Shown: positions 1 through 12,405 of the stretch, in pieces
How positions within the stretch are numbered: position 1 is the first letter of the stretch
Layout: the number at the start of each line of letters is the position of its first letter
Assembly (NCBI GenBank): GCA_963662155.1
Contig: OY759267.1
Coordinates: 15,500,989-15,564,988 of the forward strand
Reading direction: 5' to 3'
From: Lamellibrachia columna
Lineage: Eukaryota; Annelida; Polychaeta; Sabellida; Siboglinidae
Length of the DNA stretch: 64,000 bases
Notes under the pieces: generated by a model
Database searches by the model: none
Seen by the model: the letters and a program-made list of their open reading frames with translations, nothing else
What the model was told of the DNA's origin: nothing
Translations under genes and position numbers: made by a program

Positions 1-3000
1 CCATGAGCATATTGTCATGGCTTGTATGTATCAAAAGAAATTGTTTATATTCCGAATGGTATTCAATGAGATGTTTTCAAGTTCATGGTGATTTGTGAAT
101 GTTCGTGCAGTAAATGTGCACATGGTTATCCCCACATCATCTTGAAGAGCTCTATGTCATTTATGATTATTACAATAATCACAGTATTGAATGTTTCCAA
201 AGAATATATAAACTGGCAAATGATATCCTGTAAAATATCACACTGGAAGTTGACCGGTAGTGGCTCAATTGGCGACTTATTTCAGAAATGTCTGAATCTT
301 AATTGTTATTCTTAGGCGTGGATTTAAGTAGGGTGTGCAAAGTAGGTTACATGGACATTAATAATTATGTTTCTCCCCCAAAAGTGACTGTTTACTTTCT
401 GTTTTGCTTGTTTAAAATGCAACTATGCCAACACATTTCATTGTCCCCCCCCAACGTCACATACTGGCTGCATCCGCACTGTGGATTACCATTTTAACAA
501 ATCCACACACAACGTTCATTCGCAACAACAGCCCAGCTGCAACCCATCATGTAATCTTCAAGTAATTTAGTAAGTAGTATTTCCTTGACTGCTGCCCCGG
601 CAACAGGAGACAGGGGAACACCCACATCATCACCTAAACAACATGGACTTCCTTGTCACCTCCAGAAGGCTCACACCCATTTCACACAACAAATTATAGC
701 TGTGAAGTTAGAGATCCCTTCATTACGTTTCCCCTAGCCTGGGAGAATGTTATCTAAACTGAGACATACAGATAAGAGAATAAAGAAGATCCCTTCCATT
801 CCCTTCCCGTCCGATTAATGTGATATTTGTGGTGTTTATGAAGCTGCTGATTAGCAGTGTTGATATATGGCACAGGAACATCAAAGGTCTTCCTTCTGGA
901 TTGTGTCCAGGATTTAAGTGTCTCTGTCTCCCAATACAAATAAACACTGACATACAATTAGGGTCTTTGTCTATAAAGGTGACGACAATAGTCACCTTTT
1001 GGTTATTGCTTCAGTTCACATTTAAGTGAAAATTAAATTAAACAGATCTCCATCAAGATCTCCCATCAACTAAAAAAAACGTGTTTGCTGTGTTTGAAAA
1101 TAATTATTAATTATTCCCAGAACTGAAATTGTGCACGTCAGTTTAAAATGAAACCAGGTTTTAACAGTAACAGGCCCTTCTGGTTACATAACGTCTACAT
1201 TTAATTTCATATCCACCCAGCCACCCTTCCACCCACCCTCCCCCCTCCCACCCTCCCTCCCACTAGCCTGCAATTCTACAATAGAATGTTTTGTGCGCTG
1301 CTGCTCACTTCTAACTGAGACACAATGTCATTACAACTTTACATTAGTTTTACAACATTTTAGTACACTGTGTGTTCAATTTTGTTTGTTGCTGGTATTG
1401 GAATTGTACAAGTAAATGTTTAGTACAGTCTATACATTCCTAGCTAGACTAGGTTGAGTACAAGCACATAGCCAATACATCTGATCTCAAAAGATTCAAC
1501 TCAATACTTAATTAATTCAAAACTGACCAATGTCATTCAACCTGACATTATGTCAATCAGTGGACACTGCATCTGGAGTCCAGTAGACTAGCCTTTGAAG
1601 TCCCAGACCAGCTGAACTGTATGGGAACATCTCCAATGATAAGGATTTCTCCCCTGATAAGCCCTAATGATCCCCTTGAAGATAAGGGCTAATTAAGCAG
1701 ATATCTCTTTTACCCAGTCTGACACATCTAATGATCAACAGCAACAGACCCCTTGAAACAGTCCAGCCCTTGTGTGGAGGGTCCATATCAAATGTGTGAA
1801 TTAAGATGCATACTTTTGGTCCTAATCAGTGATAACTAATGAGGTACAGTTTTCCATGCATGGAAATGTTAAAACATCCTAATTATGTTGTAATTTATTG
1901 TAGGAATTTTTATCAACTTAAAAAATGTGGTGACAACAACAGCACACGGGCAGGTGTTTCACCCATAAACCCACCACAATCGCCACTGAGGGTGAAAAAG
2001 AAAAGAAACAAAAAATTCACCCTTCCCCAATCAAAGCTTCAACACTGTGTGCTAAGCACTGTACAAAACAAAAGTTAACAATAAAAAGCATTGATTTAAA
2101 AGTAGCCCTATGAACAATTTCACGAGGGTTATTTATAAAAAAGATTTCAATGAAAAAAATTATTTTTAATCCTTGTTTGTATATTATGTTGCCATTGCAT
2201 TATATTTCAAACAGTTACTGCCACATAGTAAGTGGAATAGTTAGGTCTTTAAAGGAGCTTAATCAATACAATTTTTTAGCTAGTCTTATTTCAAATTAAG
2301 TTTGCAAAATGCAAAAAACCAAACCTACCACAATATGCTAGCTCATTTGTACAACTTTTGTATGTAGTTTTTTGTGTGAAATTATCAGACAAACTATTAA
2401 ATTAGTTACTGCTTGTTCAAGCATTTCTTAAAGTGAAAACTGAAATGCTGAAACATCAAGATTTTGTTCCTTGGTGAATTTTTTTAACGTTGTCATGTGA
2501 TTGGCAAGATGATGGAGGTCACATCCATGATCAGCATTGACCAGTTCTAATGACTAAAGTAAATTCTTTCGAGGATTTGAAAAAAGTTGCATTTTTTTTA
2601 TTAAATCAACTGCGGGTGTTACATAAACTATTCACACACTACATATTTGGACACCAATGAATCGGATTTGTGATAGGCTAAATCAGTCGAGGAAGCAGTT
2701 TTAAGGGAATGGTTATGGAAGATTTATACATAAAATTATTTACTTCATGACAGTGTACAAACAAAAGTTGTGTCTATTCGATAATGCTGGTTTTTGTTCT
2801 AAACTGTTTTTTTGACATGGTGTGGCCATGCATATGCATCAAGTAATTATATAAAATAATTACAATCAAGCAGCAGGAAAAGAACAGTTTCATTCAACTG
2901 AAACAAGCAATTTATACACTTACAATTATTTAACAATTAATACATTCATTACCCCTGAATCTACACTGCCCCTGTAGACATTCCCCACCCCCATCCCATT

Positions 3001-6000
3001 AAAACTTTCCCACTTGACTCAGCCCTGGGGAAACAATATTGACACCCAAGTGGCACTTGGCCACCCCAGGTTCAGCCCAAACACCAACAGGGAGAGTGCC
3101 ACTGAAGCAGCCCATGTCTCTCATCATCCCAGCTCCCTGATCCCTTCCCCAAACACTCCCTGTGTCCCCACAGTTCCTCCCAGTGATTTCCCTGTGCACA
3201 CAACATCATCAGTGGTATTTACACAGCATCAGTGGCCTGTGTGGCATCAAACAAGTGCAGAATACACAACTGTGTGAAAGTCTGTTGCCTTGTTCTCATT
3301 AAGACAAATGACCAGTGATTCCAGTCACTGTCTAGGGGCTATAGATTTAGGTCAACTTCCCCTACAATCTTCCTTCTCTGTATCTGTACCCCACTGCCAA
3401 ACTGTTGGAACATGTTTGTAAAACATTGTACTTGATCCTTGTCATATCACAAGTTTTACAGTTTTCTATTACATTTTGATGGCGATTTAGATAACTCTAT
3501 TCATGTGCACAAACAATAAAAAATATTTTCTTCAACCAAAAATTATAGTAAAAATATTTTTCTGTGACACAGTTCAGTTCCATAGACATTCTGGAAGGAA
3601 TGATTGTTAAGCCTGTCATACACATACCGATGTTTAGTTGCCCACAGTTTGTCTGCCATCAACTACCCATCCGCTGACCATCCACCAACCGGCAGCCAAC
3701 AGATTTTTCAGATGCCAGAGGTCCACAAAATGTGTTGCCAACTGTTGGTGGAGAACATACTCATAATGACTATATTTGAGTTGCCAACTGAAAAAGTAGT
3801 CATCAACATGTTGGCAACTAAAGAATCAGTATGTGTTTGGCGGCCTTAAAACATCACTCCCAACCCAGGAGGATGTCTCTGGGAATAGGAAGCCTTTGTC
3901 CTTCACCCCTGAATTATGATGACAGAAGTTGTGTTACATACTCTACCTCATGGAAGTAAACATTTTAGTTGGTCTCAAGGATCTGGGTAGAGGAGACAAG
4001 ATTAAATACCACTGCTTATGTCAAAAGCACATCAAGAGTTTGCGTGACAGCAGTAATGACAGTATGACAAGGACTGAGTGAAACCCCAGCAATGGCAACT
4101 CAACACCTGCACGTGCTCCATTCTATTTAACAAACACGTGTTAGCAGTCTGTTTGTTAATATTTCTGCCACACCACAGAGATTGAATCAAGCAGTAAACG
4201 ACCAGGTGCTGGGTTACTTGTAGCAGCAATCATTATCACACTGCATGGTTGAAGTATTCCACTGGATCAGACATACCAGTCATTCCAGGACAAGTATGGA
4301 TCTGGGCATGGACTTGCAGCAAGCTATATAGCTGCTGCTGCTGCTGCTGCCATTCAGTCAGAATTCATTATTAATATTCTTTAAAAATGTGTGACATTTT
4401 TAGCAGTGTTCCTGCAGCAAGGTGATACAGTCTCTCACTTTAGAGGTCACAACATGCCCTATCTCCTCCCCTGCTGCAGGACAGATGTGTGTAGGCACTC
4501 TTTCTTCCCAGCTATGTCCTACTATAGAACCAGCTGACTGAGCGCATAGTCACATCCCCCAACTCTAGACACCAACAAGGGAGGCTTGGCCACTCTGGAT
4601 GCTTAAGCAGTTAGCACGATTTTTACCTTTTTATTATTTTATTCTTAACTTAACTTAGTCACATTTTAGCAGAGGTCAACAATGCTTCAGAGTGGGATTA
4701 TGTATTAATGAGGAAGAAGATGGAGCTCCATACAATCACACTTCATATTTTATTCACTGTAGTTACTGCAGTTTATTTGCACATAGAATTGTATGTTTTT
4801 TCCATTTAACCCTGCTCATTATATTACAAATATTTTATTTGCTGTAATTAATTTGCTTCTAGAATTTTACGTTTTCTTTTTTGTTCCATTTGACCCAGCT
4901 CATTTTATTATGAATATTTTATTGATTGTAGTCTATGTAATCAATTTGTACTTAGACATTTACATGTTTTTCTTTTTTGTTCTGTTTAATCCTACTCATT
5001 ACACTATGAATATTTGATTATGTAAGGATGGCTTCAAAATAGCCTATGATCTCTCTCACCAACGTGTAAGTTTTTTCATTTCTTTTACTCATTCTATTCT
5101 GGCTTTGTATACTTTATGGAATTATTAACATTATAATATTACTAACATTCAATAATAAGGTTTTTATTTCAGACAATAAGCATTATCTCCATACAAAAAA
5201 AACAGTAGTATTCTTTCTGACAAGTTATTTTGTTTGTCATAAGGCACAACATTTAATACTTTATGAGCAACAACAACATGAGTATTCTACACGTCCACTC
5301 TGTGACACACCCACAGGGTACAACTAATTAATTAAGGTACGCTAACATCTAACCCATCTTCAAACACCGGATCCACTTGTTTATCTGAAACTTTAATTTG
5401 TTCTGATACTTAGAGGCACAGCCATTAAGGTGACACAGGGAGAGATCTCAACTGCAAACAGAACCACACCTTGTCTCCCACTCCCTCTGCTCTATCGCCT
5501 ACGTTTATATCTGTTACTTTCAGAATGTGTCACCAACCCATTCTTCTGCTCCTTTATTTGTTCTCCATTTGTACCCATCTAAAATGTATACTAATTCCAC
5601 ACTAATTACTGTCAAGTGCAATTGAACATTGTCAGCATTCAAGAAACCCTGAAAAATGCACATGTTCCTGGTGGAATATTGCTGACATGTTATAGTTTCA
5701 TATTATGACGCACCACTAACAATTTTGGATGTGGCGCTATACCAAATAAAATATATTATTATTTTATCTGGTTTATTAATTAAATGGTTTTTATTATCCA
5801 TTTTAATAATGCTCTAATTATGACATTGTTATTTTATGTTGTTTTTTTTCTTGTAATTTTTTCTTATAATTCTTTTATTTTTCTTGATCTTGTATTTAAT
5901 TCATTTTATTCATAGGCATTTATCTTAAACAGTACTTACAATGTTATCATTAATTAATTATGTAAAACGCACTGACCTTTTTAAGGATATTGTGCTCTAT

Positions 6001-6328
6001 AATAATTATATGTTATTATTAATACACAATTCCCGAATGAGCTTCAATTTATTGACGTTCCAGTTTGTGTGTTCATGGTGACATGGTGACATACAAATTC
6101 ACCATGAATGGTGTCTTTGATCTTCCACAAGACTAACATAAGCATTACTGCAATAAATCATTCACACAGGAATACCTGCTAATGTTAATTACCACTGTCC
6201 ATCTGATTCACCAGACACATTTCAATACATGTATTAATACCTATGATTGGATTAATAACTACCCTGCACTGACCTGTGTCTTTCTTGGAAGTTTAGGTAA
6301 CTCAGATTCAGTGGCATATCTAGGATCT
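1..6328. other. Non-coding, probably intron 2 of the PRDM gene
   Basis: No credible exon found on either strand; ORFs are short, AT-driven and lack family motifs. CpG is scarce and TG/CA abundant. Local features are a C-rich tract with repeated CCACCC/CCTCCC at 1213-1262, a (GCT)7 run at about 4331-4351, and three imperfect tandem copies of a 75-95-bp T-rich unit at about 4775-5020 that creates a hydrophobic-looking but meaningless ORF. The block 5740-6010 is very AT-rich. The assignment to intron 2 rests on the gene running leftward, not on a detected exon 3. Confidence 0.5.
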
Positions 6329-6548
6329 CCCAAAGGGGGAGGCCAAAGGGGGAGGCCAAAGGGGGAGGCCAAAGGGGGAGGCCAAAGGGGAGGCCAAAGG
6401 GAAGGCCAAAGGGGAGGCCAAAGGGGGAGGCCAAAGGGGGAGGCCAAAGGGGGAGGCCAAAGGGGAGGCCAAAGGGGGAGGCCAAAGGGGGAGGCCAAAG
6501 GGGAGGCCAAAGGGGAGGCCAAAGGGGGAGGCCAAAGGGGGGGGGCCA
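6329..6548. repeat. 12-13-bp purine-rich minisatellite (CCAAAGGGGGAGG)n
   Basis: About 17 tandem copies of CCAAAGGGGGAGG with 12-bp variants that lose one G. Mixing of 12- and 13-bp units rotates the frame, so Gly/Arg/Lys-rich ORFs on the plus strand (such as the one from 6182 to 6739) and Pro/Leu-rich ORFs on the minus strand are by-products. G-runs of four to seven could favour G-quadruplex formation. Confidence 0.93.
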
Positions 6549-6844
6549 AGCCTAGTCACCCATGCTATCATGTAGTGGCACAACAGAACATTATGAGAAG
6601 GAAAAAAATTAAGCCAAAGGAGGCCATGGCTCAGTTGCCTTCCCCTAAACATGCCACTGCACAGATTAATTTATTTTACCAAATAGTACTAAGTAATCAG
6701 TTACATATCAACACAATGAGCCGTAGAAAGAAATGTTGAACATCAAGCTAAATATATAATCCCACACAATGTCATCATAAAAAGAATAAAAGTAATATAA
6801 TATTAGCGATATACTAACATTTGTTGTGAAAACAAAGTGGAAAC

Positions 6845-7075
6845 AGGCAGGCCATTATAGCAAGAACAAAATACAATAGATGGTCCACCAAAATGACTGA
6901 ATGGCAACCCAAAAATGATTCCAGAAAAAGAGCAAGAGGCAGACCAAAGATACAATGATGCGACAATGTTACCAACTATACAAGAGCACTTTGGACAAGA
7001 ACAGTCTAAGACATAGACAGATGAAAAGTCTACCAGAGAACTACATCCTGCAGTGGATGGAAAAGGCCTTGGTGA
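6845..7075 (+). pseudogene. Decayed LINE reverse-transcriptase C-terminus
   Basis: Seen: plus-strand reading gives ARTKYNRWSTKMTEW, then RKRARGRPKIQ, stop, CDNVTNY, then ALWTRTV, stop, and a Trp-rich end. Known: the pattern G-H-x-x-R-x-x-x-N-R-W-[ST]-x-K-x-T-E-W...R-x-R-G-R-P-x-x-R-W...W is the typical C-terminal tail of many non-LTR retrotransposon polymerases. Three in-frame stops interrupt it, and the ones after KIQ and after WTRTV sit where the family has Arg or Gln, consistent with CpG or C-to-T decay. Only the tail is recognisable; the rest of the element has been lost or diverged beyond what I can read. Confidence 0.7.
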
Positions 7076-8736
7076 ACAACTAAAGAAGCTCTGAAGAAAT
7101 GGAAAGATCATGTCCATGGAGATACAGAGGACACTTTGACATGCCAAACTACTGAGACAGTAGGAACTCTGGAGAGGAAGCTCTTACATGTCCACGGGAG
7201 CTTTGAGCAAGCCTTGAAAACCTCATGGGCATCTCAGAATGAAAATCAGAGGATACATACACTCCTATACAAACCCAATACACTTAGAGGATACAGCAGT
7301 AATCTTTACCTCAGATAGAGGGCAGACAGGAGAAGAAGGCTGATATCTTCACACACTTCACACATCTTCACTGATATCCAACAATGATACTTGTCACTGC
7401 CAAAGAAATTCACTCCATCAAACACAATAGCAGACAGCTGTTTCTTTCAACCATCTCTAATGACAGAGACAGCCGAAAACAAGACTGTGGAGCAGTACTG
7501 ATTATACATACATTTATTTGAAGTCCCCTCAACCTAACAGCATATCAATTATGTGCGCTTAGACTGTAAAGGCAATTCACTAGGTGATGTCGCAAAGACC
7601 ACGAGATTATTAATTTAGACATTTGTCAAGGCACCATTGCCATCTCTCAAAGTGCTCAGTCTCTAACAAGCTTGATCGGGCAGCAGAAGGCATTGAATCA
7701 ATATCTAAGAAAGTGTGGTCATGTCTCTATTAGATCATCATTGGGACTGATGACACAGTGAGTCATGTAGCCAGGTTAGGCTGGAGTGGCTCGCCTGAAA
7801 GGCCTGAAGACTTTGGTGGCGCCATCGAGTACACTCGCCGCTTGGACATCGCACAATTAACAGGCGAAAGTGCATTGATGGTGTCACACAGCATTGCGAG
7901 AACGCAAGCACTTGAACAAGGGAAGGTGAGCTTGGCTGTGTGCTGGTCACGTGTCCTCTCACAAAGAGCACTCAAGCCAGCTCTCCCAAAGCAATCTTCC
8001 AAGATGAATCACTCGAAGACTAGTTGTGCCATCACTGAAGTGACCGTGGGTGGCGGGTAGTCAAGTGTGCTATATTCGCCAGCAGACTCGGCATAGTCAT
8101 CCCTAGATTCCCTACCCTGAGGACATCAATCTTGACACATTCACAGACGATTGCTATGACTGTCACAATGCCATCATCCGTGGCTGCTCATCATATAAAT
8201 GACCATCTTGTCGCTTCCATGTCTGAGGACTGGTCGCTCATCAATCCGATGACTGATGACAGAAAAATATGACAACGGTTACTGATGAACCACACCAGAG
8301 TGCCCTGACTTTCACGCTTGAGCACTCGGGCTCCAAGAAGCAATAAACAGAAGTATCTCAGACCCAGTGAGTTGAATTGGTGATAGTGAATAATGTCTCC
8401 CCTGTTGGCACAAGGGAGATGCTCTGTGGTTGCTCTGTGGCTGCAAGGCACTTCATCTCGTAAGCATCACTAGAAGAACAGAGACAAATGGTATTTACTA
8501 ATGTGAAAAGTTGAAGAGCTGCCAGAATGCTGGTGTTGGATAATAAATGATGATTAAACTCCACTGAAGTAACTTCAGAGGGGCTGTTATATCAACTGGA
8601 AAGTGGAGTGGAAACTGAGACATTGTCAGGCTGAGAGAAACAAAGTACAGACCACCAGACTGAAGGATATATGAATAAGAAAACTGCATAGGCAGATACA
8701 TGACACAACTTAAATGTCATCTTTGACAAAGTAGAA
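7076..8736. other. Unassigned region with a CpG-retaining patch
   Basis: No recognised gene. From about 7780 to 8360 CpG dinucleotides are noticeably more common than in the flanks, and a 100-codon plus ORF (7758-8060) begins MSHVARLGWSGSPERPEDFG, without any domain I can name. The patch may be a more recent insertion or an unrecognised element fragment; overlapping ORFs on both strands argue against a conserved protein. Confidence 0.35.
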
Positions 8737-8764
8737 AGCCAGTCAGCCAGCCAGCCAGCCAGCC

Positions 8765-8813
<49 letters not shown>

Positions 8814-8826
8814 GTCAGACAGACAG
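8737..8826. repeat. (CAGC)n then (CAGA)n tetranucleotide microsatellite
   Basis: About six CAGC-type units pass directly into about 14 CAGA units, with one CAGT interruption near the right end. The change of unit by one base shows stepwise microsatellite evolution. Confidence 0.95.
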
Positions 8827-11800
8827 CTACAAAGCCAGTCTCTACAGATGAGTAGAGTATCATCAACACCTCTTGTGGACAATATGGTTGGTGTCTGTCA
8901 GTTGGCTCATCAGCCCATCATGCAGTCCTGACTATCAGCTGCAATTTATGGCATCACCTGCAGACAGCCCAGGCAGATCTCTACACATGTCTGCCCAATA
9001 AACCAAGCATCACCAATGAAGAGCCTGCAAGAATTATCTCCTTATCACCTCCTCTTTATCTTCCCAGCTCCCAGAAAGGGTGTTGATGAATAGGGAGCAG
9101 TCTCCAGGGACTGGGGCAGCTGGGAGCTGTTTAGCTGAAGCCCTTGTGGGAATAACATCACCTACAAACACTGGCTATCACACCCAAATAAAAAACCTCA
9201 ATGGCACTACCCCAACAAAATGTGTTGTTACCATATTTTAGTGTCCACTATACCAGAAACAGACTGGTGCCTGTATATCAACAAGTCTGTGCAATTCACA
9301 CAATCTATCTGCCAGATCTTGAGGCCAAGTCCCAAAGATAACTTGTACATTTGATGGGGTAACAGGGATATACAGAATGTGCCAATGTATCAAAGATAAA
9401 ACATACCAGGGCAGCACAAGCTGCAGACAAAATAACAATATATTCCAGCACATTTCTTATTTTCCATTAAGGTAGCTGCTCTCACTGTCAGAAAGCAAAG
9501 AGAACTAGTTTTTGTGTGTGTCAAAACACATACAGACAGGTAGCTAGTACATGCTACATGGGTACACCACAGCTTATATAAGACAGGGGACAGATGGATG
9601 ATTGAAACATTCTAATTGTGTGTTGAGTCATGCCCCTCAGGCACTGGTTCTGCATTAAATACATCACAATTGCGTGTTCCAACTGCTCATGCCCAAATGC
9701 AGACCAGGGTCCTTGTGGAACCACAATGTGACAAAGCCCTTCCCAACTGTCAACCTTTGTTGTCCTGTTATAACAATCAACATTATTATCATTGTTATAA
9801 TTTTGTTTAAATTCAGTTTAAATTGATGTTGATGTTAAGTTGATTGCTGCATCTGGGGAGCAGTTGGCATCTGTGAATGAAATGTGCATTTAAAAATATC
9901 AGATGAAACGCAGACTAAATAACAACATAACCAAATAAGTTTGTGAGCTTGAAAACTCAACGGATTTTTAAGAACTTGTGTGTGTGGGCATTATACTTTG
10001 CTTTCACATTTTAGTGGTTCTGATTTCTCCCAAGGCTGTCATTATAATGTCATAACGTAATCCAATATGCTAGCAATACATTGCAAACCCTGGAATATTA
10101 CCTGGTAGAACCACATATTTCTTATTATGCAAACACATTAATTATAAACAAATCTTGTATTTAGGTACCATACTTTACTACAATTATGCTACTATTTCCA
10201 TATAATTACTGTCCTGTCTTTTTCAAAATGTGTGCTGTTGTGTCCCAATAATAACCAGTGTAATATTTAAAATTGTGCCTTTAAAATATATGTAACCAAG
10301 GCTACGAAGATCACATTTTATTAACCTTACAACCACTATAGCTTAAAGTGATGAGTATTTTGTGGACGAAAAAGTAAAGAAAAAAAAGCATAATATTTAT
10401 AGCCATGCCATATATATTTATCTAAATTATAATGTCTTTTATAGCTAAATTACATATTTTTCATATATAATCAATATAATCTTTTATAGCTAAATTACAT
10501 ATTTTTCATATATAATCAATATAATCTTAATTATCTTTAGGTGCCCATTTTCCAAAGACAAACAGCTTAAACTGGGTTTTCCATGTTTTATGATAATTTC
10601 CAAGAGGGTTGCCTTTCTTCCTCAGGAGACACAGGAGGGGCAAAGTTTAGGACATGACACCCCTCATATGTCTGCAGATGGCGCAGCCACAATGTTGATG
10701 AAACAAATACGGACAGCAGTCACAATAAATGTGGGCACATGAATCGAGTAGCGTCTGCTGACAGGCTAAAGTGTAAGGAGCAGTTTTTATCGGTGTCTTT
10801 CTGTGAATCCTGCTGGCGGGCGTGGTCGTGAAGGGACATGCTTGTTGTCGTGTCTGGTGGTACGGTGCACACAAGTTGTGTCTGGACGTTATCTGTGTCC
10901 TGAGGTTTCTTCCATGACATCATATGTCATCAGAGTCAACTACAACGTTTACTCAATCGTTCTCGTCTTTCTCCCATAATCGTCTTTCTCCTATAATCTT
11001 CAGAGTCAGTCGCCCCCTTCTGCAGCCAACAGTAGGACCGCCGATAGCTTCACTATAATTTTACTAAATATGAAAAATATTTTTAACTTTGCCAATGTTC
11101 ATTTTAATGTAAATTATACTTAAAGTTATTCAATAATTTTTTATTAGTTTTGTTTAATGTTCCTTTTTAATTGAACATATAAATCAATTTTATTTTATTA
11201 ATTATGCTTTTGCTTAACTGTAATGTAAAAAGTAACATTACTATATTTTTATGTAATTTTATATCCATTTTCTAACTATAATGTTACATTTTTAATCCGT
11301 AATATTTAACAATAGTGGCAGAATAGCCATAGGAAGGTCTTCACAACAATGTTACAATTGAACCATGTTAGCAGTAACCCAGGTTTCACCTAACTTAAGA
11401 AAACGCCACACTTGCATGTAGACTTGAGAAGGTAGCTAGGCAGAGTCTGGCATACGTCAAGTGTGAACACCTGTAGAATGGCCAGACACTTTCCAAGAAG
11501 AACAACAATATGGTGTTTATCATGCCTCTCCCAGTGTACTCTTCCCTGTTTACAAAAAATTCTCCCGGGTTCCAGTGAAGTTATTTAAAGATGGATTCTA
11601 AAGATAGGATCATAACAGTCTGTCAATTTGTCAGTCCATTTGTCCACCCATCAATCCGTCTGTGCATGATCTCCCCATCGGCTCTGATGTAAAGGTTACC
11701 TTCTGTACAACCAGTGAATAATAACAAAGAAACAAGATGTGCATATGTATGTGTGTATGTAACACTATCTGTATAATTATTTATGTGCATATGTACTTGT

Positions 11801-12240
11801 GCCCACATTTGCATATGTAATACTATGTATGCATGAATGTATATATGTAGTGAACAATGTAGGAAAATTATCCATAGCACACAGGGGCCAGAACTTAATC
11901 AGGCTTAATTGGGCCTCCCACATATGCCCATGAATGACAGGTGTCTGTTATTGTCAGATGTTCATGACAGACAGGGTGCATGTTATTATTATATGTCCAA
12001 TGCTGTTCATTATAAACAGGTGTATATTATTATCAGGTGTCCGTTATGGTAAAGTGTAGTTTATATAAAAAGAAAACAGCGTGGGTAAGATATACTAAAT
12101 GTGAGAAAAACTGGTACATCTGTACATCTTTCTGTATAAGTCAACCTACTGCTCTCTATTCAAATGAAAACAATTTTTGGATAATTAAGTATCAACATCG
12201 TATGCTAAAATGCTTAGTAAGCCAAACAAATTTCTAACTG
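8827..12240. other. Non-coding stretch with one 45-bp tandem duplication
   Basis: I see no supported gene. A perfect tandem pair of a 45-bp AT-rich unit starting CTTTTATAGC occupies 10436-10525. At 10640-11040 CpG is locally higher, and a Cys-rich minus-strand ORF (10874-10647) ends with CCPYLFHQHCGCAICRHM. It has no flanking splice signals or family match that I can defend, so it is not called as an exon. Confidence 0.45.
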
Positions 12241-12405
12241 ACCACCATTAGGCCTTTACCATAAGGATGTTCCACCAGCCTAACCACCATTTGGCATTTA
12301 CCATACAGATGTTCCACCAGCGTAACTACCATTAGGCATTTACCATAAGGATGTTCCACCAGCCTAACCACCATTAGGCCTTTACCATAAGGATGTTCCA
12401 CATGT
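12241..12405. repeat. 42-bp minisatellite, four copies
   Basis: Copies start at 12241, 12283, 12325 and 12367 with unit ACCACCATTAGGCCTTTACC..., each containing GATGTTCCACCAGC. The 42-bp length keeps frame, so the minus strand shows a 14-residue VEHPYGKGLMVVRL repeat. This is an ORF caused by repeat length and is not evidence of a protein. Confidence 0.93.

Noticed and set aside
6182..6739. 185-codon ORF with Gly-Gln-Arg-Gly repeats
   Set aside because: Translation of a 12-13-bp minisatellite; the minus strand is equally open.
10647..10923. Possible minus-strand exon with a Cys/His-rich end (CCPYLFHQHCGCAICRHM)
   Set aside because: No family match, no convincing acceptor and donor, and the spacing is not that of C2H2 fingers expected downstream in the PRDM gene.
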